A DNA stretch of 64,000 nt, taken from assembly GCA_963724065.1 (NCBI GenBank), contig CAVRTB010000001.1, positions 558,001 to 622,000 on the forward strand, in the 5' to 3' direction. The notes beneath the pieces were generated by a model. It was not told the origin of the DNA and searched no databases. It saw only the letters and a list, made by a program, of their open reading frames with translations. Shown piece by piece: positions 15,389 to 23,667 of the stretch; position 1 is the first letter of the stretch, and each line of letters starts with the position of its first letter. The position numbers and the translations under genes are program-made. Source of the stretch: DASRIA01 sp963724065. Lineage in GTDB: Bacteria > Actinomycetota > Thermoleophilia > Solirubrobacterales > JBBDJG01.

Positions 15389-16687
15389 CTAGCTGGTCCG
15401 GTCCCAGCGCTTGAGGTCGGGGAGGGGATCGACCGGACGCCCTCCGTCGTACCAGCCGGGGCCGGTCCACTCCTCGAAGTGCAGGTGGCATCCGCGCGCG
15501 TTGCCCGACTCCCCCACGGCGCCGAGCTCCTGGCCCGTGTAGACGCGGTCACCGACCTGCACCTGGGCACGCTCACGCAGGTGCATGTACGCGTAGTCGA
15601 CGCCCGTGCCCTTGCCGTCGAGGACCACGTAGTAGCCGGCGGCCGCGTGGTAGCCGCTGAACTTGACCTTGCCTCCCCGCGCCGCGACGAGCGGGGCGCC
15701 GCAGGACGCGAATACGTCCTGGCCCTGGTGCGAGTGGCCGGCCCGTCCTGAGCCGAAGTCCGCTCCCGCGCCGCCGAAGTCGTGGGCGCCGCGCACGGGG
15801 AACATGTGGTCGTAAACGGTGATCGCGTCCTGCGGCGCGGCCTCGCCGGCGCGTACGCTCGCGACGGCGGCGCCCCCGGTCGAAATCACGAACGCGTAGC
15901 TGGCCTCGCGCGCCACCCGACCGCGCACCGCGCCGGTCCACAGCACCCTGTTCACGGAGCCGGGCGCGACGCCAGGCTTGTCCCATGCCCGGACGACCGT
16001 GTTGTCGGCGACCCTGACCACGCTCACGCGCAGGTCCATCGGGCTGGTGCCGAGCGCACGGTATGAGAAGACGGCCTTCTGGGGACCTCCGTAGAAGATC
16101 GTGTGCGGCTCGGACACGGCCGCCTCCACCGGAGCGGGGGCGCCCGCCGGGCGCAGTGTCCCGAACGCCGGCTGGAGGCCCTCCACGAGCAGGCCGCTCC
16201 AGCGATGCGAGCGCCGGCCCGCGAGGTCCAGGACGGCAACAGCCCCGGGGCGCGCGCCCGCCGGCACGGATGCCAGCGCCCTGCGCGCGGAGATCGGGGA
16301 CGCAGGGGCGGTGACGTCGTCCTTCGGGCCGCGCTCGCCGTAGAAGACGATCAGCGCTGCCGAACCGAGGTTGCGCCCGATCAGACGCAGGCCGCCTCCA
16401 GGGGCGGCGCGATGGCTCTCGACGCAGGGACCGCCGGGATTCGACACGCAGCGCACGTCGAGCAGGATCGGTCCCGCTCCCTTTGCGGGCGCGGGCGCGG
16501 GAGCGGCCGGACTGGGGGTCACCGTGGTGCCTCCGCTGGCCGCGTGCGCGGGCGCGGCCATCGACGCGACGACGCATGCGAGCGCGAGCACGGCTCGCGG
16601 CACACGGCCACGCGATGGGCTTGCATATGGTCCGGCCGGCGAGGAGCACGTAGCTCCGCGTCGGACTGCTTGCGACGGCGACGGCAA
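15389..16687 (-). CDS. Secreted M23 peptidase (LytM-type) under riboswitch control
   Basis: 432 aa. An Arg-containing n-region, a hydrophobic signal core (AVLALACVVASMAAPAHA, about residues 33-50), a long linker with two beta-rich segments, and a C-terminal zinc metallopeptidase domain. Zinc and catalytic residues are seen in GHSHQGQDVFASCG and GCHLHFEEW, with the YAYMHLRE His between. It would cut peptidoglycan cross-bridges or stem peptides outside the cell. TTG 16687 is chosen because GAGAGG, the end of the riboswitch, lies 5 nt upstream; GTG 16603 is the alternative. Its leader holds a cyclic-di-AMP riboswitch, linking wall cleavage to the wall/osmotic second messenger. Confidence 0.88.
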   Translation of the reverse strand: MPSPSQAVRRGATCSSPAGPYASPSRGRVPRAVLALACVVASMAAPAHAASGGTTVTPSPAAPAPAPAKGAGPILLDVRCVSNPGGPCVESHRAAPGGGLRLIGRNLGSAALIVFYGERGPKDDVTAPASPISARRALASVPAGARPGAVAVLDLAGRRSHRWSGLLVEGLQPAFGTLRPAGAPAPVEAAVSEPHTIFYGGPQKAVFSYRALGTSPMDLRVSVVRVADNTVVRAWDKPGVAPGSVNRVLWTGAVRGRVAREASYAFVISTGGAAVASVRAGEAAPQDAITVYDHMFPVRGAHDFGGAGADFGSGRAGHSHQGQDVFASCGAPLVAARGGKVKFSGYHAAAGYYVVLDGKGTGVDYAYMHLRERAQVQVGDRVYTGQELGAVGESGNARGCHLHFEEWTGPGWYDGGRPVDPLPDLKRWDRTS

Positions 16688-16694
16688 ACAAGCC

Positions 16695-16872
16695 TCTCTT
16701 TCGACGGCCTACGGAGTTAGCTGACGGGCTCGCGCTGAAAGAGCAGCGCTACGACCTCCGTCACGTCCTCTGACGTGCCGTGGACCGATTCGCCCCGCGA
16801 GCGGCAGTCGTGCCACTCGAGCGGTTCCCCCGCTCCCGGAGACGGGCAAATCGCCCGGCGGGATTAGGCTGG
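16695..16872 (-). promoter_or_regulatory. Cyclic-di-AMP riboswitch (ydaO-yuaA class)
   Basis: On the minus strand the leader contains the class hallmarks in order: GCGGGGGAACCG, GGGGCGAATCGG, a GTCGTAGCGCT arm, then CCGTCAGCTAAC followed by TCCGTAGGC, and a final GAGAGG. This order matches the ydaO aptamer, in which paired G-rich GAA loops and the GACAGCTAAC-type segment form the two ligand sites. In actinobacteria this class commonly precedes cell-wall hydrolase genes, and here it sits directly before the M23 peptidase. The ribosome-binding site is at the aptamer's 3' edge, so translational or near-start control is possible; no separate terminator hairpin is evident. Confidence 0.92.
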
Positions 16873-16889
16873 CCTATTTGAAGCGCGGC

Positions 16890-16895
16890 AGTATA
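16890..16895 (-). promoter_or_regulatory. -10 element for the riboswitch/M23 transcript
   Basis: TATACT on the minus strand lies just upstream of the aptamer and would start transcription near 16883, at the 5' edge of the first conserved stem. No good -35 is seen. Confidence 0.5.
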
Positions 16896-17113
16896 ACCAT
16901 CCGACCGGAGCCGGACGGACGGCCGCCACGCACTTCGACAGGCTAGAGACATGCGCTACAAGGTCCGCGGGCACGACCCGCGAGGGCGTTCTCGTGCCCA
17001 TTGAGGTGTTCGGGTCCGGCTCCCGCCATCCTGCCACCGCCGGGGGACGTTGCCCTTCAACGGCTATCATTCGCCGGTCGCCGCGGCCCCGCCGCGCGAT
17101 CCTTGCTTTGCTT

Positions 17114-17551
17114 ATGAAGACCTTCGTGGCGAAACCTTCGAGCCGCCAGCGCGACTGGGTGCTCGTCGACGCCAACGGCAAGACGCTGGGCAGGCTCGCG
17201 ACCCAGATTGCGGACATGCTGCGCGGAAAGCGCAAGCCCGAGTACACGCCGCATGTCGATACGGGCGACTTCGTGATCGTCGTCAACGCCGAGAAGGTGC
17301 ACGTCACCGGCGACAAGCGGCGGTCCAAGATGTACCGCCATCACTCGGGATACCCCGGGGGACTGCGCTCGCGCTCGCTGGAGCAGATGCTCGAGCGGCG
17401 GCCCGAGGAGGTGATCCGGATCGCGGTGAAGGGCATGCTGCCCCGCAACCGGCTCGCGCGCCAGCAGATGCGCAAGCTGAAGATCTACGCGGGTCCCGAG
17501 CACCCGCACGAGGCGCAGAAGCCACAACCTGCGGAGATGGAGAAAGCGTGA
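17114..17551 (+). CDS. rplM: Ribosomal protein L13
   Basis: 50S subunit protein uL13, 145 aa. Conserved blocks: WVLVDANGKTLGRLATQIADMLRGK, TGDFVIVVNAEKV, TGDKRRSKMYRHHSGYPGGL, AVKGMLPRN and YAGPEHPHEAQKP. ATG 17114 is the family start; the open frame continues upstream without conservation. A -10 candidate TATCAT (17065-17070) would give a leader of about 38 nt. No clear Shine-Dalgarno site is present. It heads the rplM-rpsI-glmM run, the usual actinobacterial order. In E. coli L13 binds its own leader, but no structure can be assigned here. Confidence 0.97.
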   Translation: MKTFVAKPSSRQRDWVLVDANGKTLGRLATQIADMLRGKRKPEYTPHVDTGDFVIVVNAEKVHVTGDKRRSKMYRHHSGYPGGLRSRSLEQMLERRPEEVIRIAVKGMLPRNRLARQQMRKLKIYAGPEHPHEAQKPQPAEMEKA

Positions 17552-17612
17552 TCGAAGCCAACGAGCAGGACCAGGACCAGGACGCCAGCAGCCCGACCCG
17601 CCGTCGGAGCCC

Positions 17613-18242
17613 GTGAGCGCCGAGGCCGAGGCGCAGCCGCCGGAGCCCGAGGCTCCGCAGGCGCCGGCGCCCGAGACCGAGCCGGCGCAGGCCGCCGCAC
17701 CGGAGCCGGCTCCTGAGGAGGCGGTCGCCGATGCGCCCGCCGCTGACTCGCCGGCCGAGGAAGCAGCTCCCGCTGAGGAAGCCGAGGAAGCAGCGCCCGC
17801 TCCCACCGAGGAAGTTGTCGAGGCGCCCGCCCGCACGCTCGCGGACCTCGCTGCCGACGCGCGCTACTCGGCGACCGGCAAGCGCAAGAGCGCGGTCGCG
17901 CGCGTGATCGTCCGGCCGGGAACCGGCCAGTTCGTCCTCAACGGGCGCGCGCTCGCCGAGTACTTTCCCCGCCGCACGCACCAGGCCGTGGTGCGCCAGC
18001 CGCTCGAGGCATCCGGCTACGGCGACCGCATCGACGTGCGCGCTCGGATCCACGGTGGCGGCATCTCGGGCCAGGCCGACGCCGTGCGTCACGGCATCGC
18101 GAAGGCGCTGATCGAGGCGGACCCCGCCCTCCGGGGCGAGCTCAAGCGCCGCCAGTTCCTCACGCGCGACCCGCGCGTCAAGGAGCGCAAGAAGGCAGGC
18201 CTCAAGAAGGCACGTAAGCGGCCGCAGTTCTCCAAGCGTTAG
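17613..18242 (+). CDS. rpsI: Ribosomal protein S9 with long acidic N-terminal extension
   Basis: 30S subunit protein uS9. The conserved domain occupies about residues 82-209 (YSATGKRKSAVARV to the C-terminal KKARKRPQFSKR, whose tail contacts P-site tRNA). The first 75 residues are almost only Ala, Glu and Pro. GTG 17613 is the only start in this frame. A GTG at 17548 overlapping the rplM stop, with a better GGAG site, opens a 22-codon frame of the same acidic Gln/Asp/Pro-rich character that ends at 17614-17616; one extra C near 17585 would join it to S9. So the annotated start may be an artefact of a 1-nt deletion. Confidence 0.9.
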   Translation: MSAEAEAQPPEPEAPQAPAPETEPAQAAAPEPAPEEAVADAPAADSPAEEAAPAEEAEEAAPAPTEEVVEAPARTLADLAADARYSATGKRKSAVARVIVRPGTGQFVLNGRALAEYFPRRTHQAVVRQPLEASGYGDRIDVRARIHGGGISGQADAVRHGIAKALIEADPALRGELKRRQFLTRDPRVKERKKAGLKKARKRPQFSKR

Positions 18243-18252
18243 GCCCGGCACC

Positions 18253-19602
18253 TTGGCGGTAGCGCCGGGCACCAGGCTGTTCGGCACCGACGGTGTCCGA
18301 GGACCGGCGGGCGAGTTCCTGTCGGCCGAGCTCGCGTTCGCGCTGGGCAGGGCCGCCGCCGCCGTGTGCGACACCCCGGCGCCGCAGATCCTGGTCGTAC
18401 GCGACACGCGGGTTTCCGGCGAGATGCTCGAGGCCGCGCTCTGCGCGGGCATCGCGGCCGCCGGCGGGCAGGCCCTGCTCGCGGGCGTACTGCCGACGCC
18501 GGCCGCGTCGATCCTCGTGCGCCGCTACGGGTTCGACATGGGCGCGGTGATCTCCGCCTCGCACAACCCGTACTACGACAACGGGATCAAGTTCTTCGAC
18601 TCGCGCGGGCAAAAGCTCTCCGACGAGGCGGAGGCGGCGGTCGAGGGGCATGTCCATGCCGGCGGCGCGCGCGCCGCCGGCGCCGACCCGGCGACCTGTG
18701 GCCGCGTGCGCGCTCTCAACGGCGCGGTCGACGACTACCTCCGGGAACTCGAGTCGCGCTCCGACCTGTCGCTTGCGGGCCGGCGCGTGCTGCTCGACTG
18801 CGCGAACGGAGCGACCTACAAGGTCGCGCCGCTCCTGTTCGAGCGCCTCGGGGCGGATGTCGAGTGTCTGGCGTGCGAGCCGGACGGCGTCAACATCAAC
18901 GCCGGATGCGGCTCGACGCACATGGGGCTGATCGCCGACCGCATCCGCGAGGGCGGCCACGACGTCGGATTCGCGTTCGACGGGGACGGCGACCGCGTGC
19001 TCGCCGTTGCCGGCGACGGAAGCGTCCTCGACGGCGACGAGATCATCGCCGCGATCGCCCGCGACCTCTCGAGCCGCGACGAGCTCCAGGGCGGCGGTGT
19101 GGCGGTCACCGTCATGACCAACTTCGGATTCCACACGGCGATGGGCGAGGCCGGCATCGAGGTCGCGACCACCGACGTCGGCGACCGCCATGTGGTCGAG
19201 GAGCTGTTCCGCCGCGACTGGGTGCTCGGAGGCGAGCAGTCGGGTCACATCGTCGACATGCGGCTCACCCCCTCGGGAGACGGGATCGCAGCGGCGCTTC
19301 TGATGCTGCGAGCGCTCGGCGACGGCCCCCTCGCCCCCGGAACGGCGATGCGAAAGCTCCCGCAGGTGCTCGTGAACGTGCGCGTCGAGGACCGCGAGGC
19401 CCTGGCAGGCGCGTCCGGCGTGTGGGAGGCCGTGGAGGCCGAGTCGAGCGCGCTCGAGGGTGAGGGCCGGATCCTGGTGCGTCCCTCGGGCACCGAGCCG
19501 GTCGTGCGGGTGATGGTCGAAGCGCCGAGCCAGGAGCGCTGCGAGGCGGCGAGCGCCCGCCTGGTAGATGTCGTCGAGCGCGAGCTCGGTCCGCGCAGCT
19601 GA
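18253..19602 (+). CDS. glmM: Phosphoglucosamine mutase
   Basis: Interconverts glucosamine-6-phosphate and glucosamine-1-phosphate for UDP-GlcNAc and peptidoglycan. 449 aa. Motifs: LFGTDGVRG at the start, the phosphoserine loop SASHNPYYDNG with Ser103, the metal loop DGDGDR, and the sugar-phosphate loop RPSGTEP. TTG 18253 is 10 nt after rpsI and starts at the conserved segment, so it is likely co-transcribed with rplM-rpsI. GlmS, which makes its substrate, is the next gene, after a leader of about 200 nt with its own control. Confidence 0.95.
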   Translation: MAVAPGTRLFGTDGVRGPAGEFLSAELAFALGRAAAAVCDTPAPQILVVRDTRVSGEMLEAALCAGIAAAGGQALLAGVLPTPAASILVRRYGFDMGAVISASHNPYYDNGIKFFDSRGQKLSDEAEAAVEGHVHAGGARAAGADPATCGRVRALNGAVDDYLRELESRSDLSLAGRRVLLDCANGATYKVAPLLFERLGADVECLACEPDGVNINAGCGSTHMGLIADRIREGGHDVGFAFDGDGDRVLAVAGDGSVLDGDEIIAAIARDLSSRDELQGGGVAVTVMTNFGFHTAMGEAGIEVATTDVGDRHVVEELFRRDWVLGGEQSGHIVDMRLTPSGDGIAAALLMLRALGDGPLAPGTAMRKLPQVLVNVRVEDREALAGASGVWEAVEAESSALEGEGRILVRPSGTEPVVRVMVEAPSQERCEAASARLVDVVERELGPRS

Positions 19603-19702
19603 GCGCGCATTTCTCCCGCAACCCGCATGAGAAGTGGCCTGGCGGGGTAGAACGAACGCCTAACCACCGGAATCTTTGCGCGTGAGCAGGCGTTTTGGCT
19701 GG

Positions 19703-19708
19703 TACCAT
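19703..19708 (+). promoter_or_regulatory. Extended -10 promoter element for glmS
   Basis: TGGTACCAT contains a TANNNT hexamer (TACCAT) with the TG-type extension one base before it. Transcription would start near 19715, the first base of the attenuator-like structure. No strong -35 is visible. Confidence 0.45.
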
Positions 19709-19714
19709 CAATAT

Positions 19715-19757
19715 CTCTTCCGGTGAGGGCGAAGAGCCGCAGGTGGCGGCTCTTTTC
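19715..19757 (+). promoter_or_regulatory. Candidate attenuator in the glmS leader (mutually exclusive hairpins)
   Basis: A terminator-like hairpin, AAGAGCCGC (19732-19740) with GCGGCTCTT (19746-19754) and a TTTT run, lies 45 nt before glmS. Its left arm overlaps GAAGAG (19731-19736), which can instead pair with CTCTTC (19715-19720). The two folds cannot coexist, which is the layout of a transcription attenuator. The downstream part has two possible ribosome-binding segments, GGAGGAG at 19762-19768 and AAAGGAG before the ATG. The signal sensed, if any, is unknown. It could also be a plain terminator after glmM. Confidence 0.45.
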
Positions 19758-19800
19758 AGTTGGAGGAGTTAGCCGATACCGGAAGTAAAGGAGTACGGAT

Positions 19801-21675
<1,875 letters not shown>

Positions 21676-21792
21676 CGCGCGCCGAGGCCCCGGCGACTAC
21701 GTCGGCAAGCCCGGCGTATTACGGCGTCTCGGATGCACCGAACGTCCGGTGAGCGAAAGCCGCGCCCGCGCGCGACTGGGCGACTGCGTCCG

Positions 21793-21822
21793 TTGAAGCG
21801 GCCCGTTGCCTTGCGTTAGGCT
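21793..21822 (+). promoter_or_regulatory. Promoter of the VOC-family gene
   Basis: TTGAAG (21793-21798), an 18-nt spacer and TAGGCT (21817-21822). The start codon is 24 nt beyond the -10, giving a short leader of about 18 nt. Confidence 0.5.
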
Positions 21823-21846
21823 CGTCCCCGAACGCAGAGCGACTCC

Positions 21847-22272
21847 GTGCCGATCACCGGACTCCACCATATCGACCTCGCCGTCAGCGACGCAGCCCGT
21901 TCGCTGGACTTCTACCTGAGTGTGCTCGGGCCGCTCGGAGCCGAAGAGGAGGTCCGCTACAAGACCTACCGCGGAACGGAGGAGGTCGTCTACCTACGAG
22001 TGGGCGGTCAGTCCATCGGGATCCGCCCTGCCGACGGTGGCGAATACCGCTACTACGACGTCGGCCTCGAGCATCTTGCGGTGTTCGTGGACAGCCGCGA
22101 GGATGTCGATGAGACCTATCGCCGCTGCGTCGAGATGGGAGCGAACATCCACCATCCGCCCGAAGAGGACAGCGACGAGCCAGGCTATTGGGCGATGTTC
22201 GTGTTCGATCCCGACGGCATCCGCCTGGAGATCGCGCACTGGCCGAAGGGCGATCCGGAACTCGACGGCTGA
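21847..22272 (+). CDS. VOC/glyoxalase-bleomycin resistance fold protein
   Basis: 141 aa, a two-repeat vicinal-oxygen-chelate protein. The pattern HHIDLAVSDAARSLDFYLSVLG opens the first module and LEHLAVFVDSREDVDETYRR the second; the end DPDGIRLEIAH is typical. Possible metal ligands are His7/His8, the His in GLEHLAV, and Glu in RLEIAH. It may be a lyase, dioxygenase-like or ligand-binding protein; the substrate is unknown. GTG 21847 has its own promoter upstream. Single-gene unit. Confidence 0.8.
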   Translation: MPITGLHHIDLAVSDAARSLDFYLSVLGPLGAEEEVRYKTYRGTEEVVYLRVGGQSIGIRPADGGEYRYYDVGLEHLAVFVDSREDVDETYRRCVEMGANIHHPPEEDSDEPGYWAMFVFDPDGIRLEIAHWPKGDPELDG

Positions 22273-22327
22273 CACCGGCGCTCAGCTCGACACGTGCGAA
22301 CCGGCCGCAGTGAGACGGTCGTCCCAC

Positions 22328-22909
22328 TCATACGCGCACCCCGGCTGCATCGAGGGCCTCGGAACGGTCCAAGAAGTCCTCCTGCCGGACGATCAAGCCC
22401 CTTCGGACGGTGAAGAGCTGAAACACCGGCTCGCTCACGACCACGCCGCTGCCCGACCCGCGTCCGCGCTGCTGAGTCGTGACGAGAAACTTGTCTCCGA
22501 TGTCGAGGATCTCCTCGGGCTCCCACCGGATGTCCCCGAACGCGTCGAGCCAGTATCGCCAGAGCCGCAGGTACCCGTCCCGGCCGTAGAAAGTCGCGTC
22601 CAGGTCAGGGGGCCTGAGGTCGGGGCTGGGGCGGTATTCGTAGATCTCGAGATCCATGCCGGTCAGAACGACTTCGAAGTCTCGGCGGTTGGCCGCCGCG
22701 TATGCCAGAGCCACAGAGCGCGCGAGCATCGACCGCCGGAGTCGAGATCGCGGTGACACGTGCATCGCCGCGCCGACCAGCCGGCGGTATAGCGCGGGGA
22801 AGCGTACGGTCAGCCGCTGATCGAGCGTCCGGTGCCGGCGCGTCTTGTCGGAGAGAGGGGGGACCGCGATGCGGGCCCCGCGCACGATTTCGGCTTTCCC
22901 CTGCGCCAT
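22328..22909 (-). CDS. NTF2-like/SnoaL-type protein with basic N-terminus
   Basis: 193 aa. The C-terminal part (from about residue 75) has the cone-shaped NTF2-like pattern: RRDFEVVLTGMDLEIYEY, DATFYGRDGYLRLWRYWLDAFG, EILDIGDKFLVTTQQRGRG, VFQLFTVRRGLIVRQEDF. The N-terminal 70 residues are Arg-rich and not assignable. ATG 22909 is preceded by GATACT, 8 nt away, suggesting a leaderless mRNA. Such proteins bind small hydrophobic ligands or are isomerases/cyclases; the function is unknown. It is one of four NTF2-like proteins in this window. Confidence 0.72.
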   Translation of the reverse strand: MAQGKAEIVRGARIAVPPLSDKTRRHRTLDQRLTVRFPALYRRLVGAAMHVSPRSRLRRSMLARSVALAYAAANRRDFEVVLTGMDLEIYEYRPSPDLRPPDLDATFYGRDGYLRLWRYWLDAFGDIRWEPEEILDIGDKFLVTTQQRGRGSGSGVVVSEPVFQLFTVRRGLIVRQEDFLDRSEALDAAGVRV

Positions 22910-22989
22910 GGCCCGCCAGTATCCCGTGCTACGTCGGCTCGTGACACACGGCCTCGATGTTGTTCCCACCCGGCGCTCGCCATCGCGTT

Positions 22990-23275
22990 ACCGGCCGTGC
23001 TTCAATTAGTGGACCAGAGAAAGGAGGTGGTCCTACTGATTCACATGCTTACCGGGACGCTGGAGGTGCGGGGCCGCTAGGCGGCCGCCTGTCTCTTGTC
23101 GCCGCGTGAGCGGTGGCGCAGGGCGAGCAGGGTGCGAGCCGCTTGGCGGAATCCACACCTAGCACCGGCAGGAAGGCGGTGCCGGGGCGACGTCCCACCC
23201 GGCCACACCAAGGCCGCTTTCTTGCTCTCAATCGCACCTGAAGAAGGGCCGTCCTCGCGGGCGGCCCTTCGCTTT
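22990..23275 (+). other. Unassigned element: near-perfect anti-SD match, 11-codon frame, structured tail, terminator
   Basis: AGAAAGGAGGTGGTCC (23018-23033) matches the complement of the usual 16S rRNA 3' end in 15 of 16 positions, far beyond a normal ribosome-binding site. It is followed 11 nt later by ATG and the frame MLTGTLEVRGR ending in TAG (23045-23080). The same frame stays open after the TAG and could continue LSPRERWRR..., but with no sign of use. Downstream are GC-rich stems (GCACCG/CGGTGC near 23163-23183) and a strong hairpin at 23244-23269. It could be a leader peptide, a small RNA or a short translated element. The rest of 22910-23290 holds no gene I can support. Confidence 0.4.
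23244..23269. terminator. Strong bidirectional stem-loop
   Basis: AAGGGCCGTCC (23244-23254) pairs with GGGCGGCCCTT (23259-23269), 11 pairs including one wobble, with the 4-nt loop TCGC. It lies between the unassigned element (plus) and the TfoX-like gene (minus). Confidence 0.65.
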
Positions 23276-23290
23276 CCGGGCGCAGGCCGG

Positions 23291-23623
23291 TCACTTCGGC
23301 GGCAGGCTCGACGCGAAGTCCTCTGCGCGCTCCAGCCACTGCTCGAGGTCCGCGTCCTCCGCGGTGGCCTCGGGCGCGACGAACAGCCAGCCGCGCATCG
23401 GGCGCCCGGTGACATCGAAGGGGCGCGTGCCGTGCTCGGGCGACGTCAACGCGCCCGCGTGCTCGGGGTCGAGGCGCACGATCAGGTCATCCCCGAGCAC
23501 CCCGCAGCACATGTTGCCCGCGATCAGGAAGGCGATGCCGCCGAACATCTTGCGCTCGACCACGTCGGGTCGCACGTCGAGCACGGCGCGCACGCGCTGG
23601 GTCAGTCCCTCGTCGTAGGCCAT
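23291..23623 (-). CDS. TfoX N-terminal domain protein
   Basis: 110 aa. Family pattern: RVRAVLDVRPDVVERKMFGGIAFLIAGNMCCGV, DDLIVRLDPEHAGAL, then the conserved RPMRGWLFVAP and LEQWLERAEDFASSLPPK end. TfoX/Sxy regulates competence in gammaproteobacteria, but stand-alone N-terminal domains in actinobacteria have no known role. The ATG at 23623 has TAGGAT (minus strand, plus 23634-23639) 9-10 nt upstream, so it is probably leaderless and divergent from the NAD(P)HX repair gene, sharing an inverted repeat with it. Confidence 0.82.
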   Translation of the reverse strand: MAYDEGLTQRVRAVLDVRPDVVERKMFGGIAFLIAGNMCCGVLGDDLIVRLDPEHAGALTSPEHGTRPFDVTGRPMRGWLFVAPEATAEDADLEQWLERAEDFASSLPPK

Positions 23624-23633
23624 CGGCCGGGCG

Positions 23634-23658
23634 ATCCTATCCTGGCGCGGGATAGGCT
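23634..23658. promoter_or_regulatory. Divergent leaderless promoters inside an inverted repeat
   Basis: CCTATCC (23636-23642) and GGATAGG (23650-23656) form a perfect 7-bp inverted repeat. The left arm holds the minus-strand -10 TAGGAT for the TfoX-like gene and the right arm the plus-strand -10 TAGGCT (23653-23658) for the NAD(P)HX repair gene. Both are about 9-10 nt from their start codons. Confidence 0.5.
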
Positions 23659-23667
23659 CCCGCCGCG

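Noticed and set aside
19603..19800. glmS ribozyme in the glmS leader
   Set aside because: The leader is too short and lacks the ribozyme core; the cleavage-site surroundings are absent.
23018..23033. Fragment of a 16S rRNA gene
   Set aside because: The match is to the complement of the 3' tail and stops after 16 nt; flanking 16S sequence is absent.
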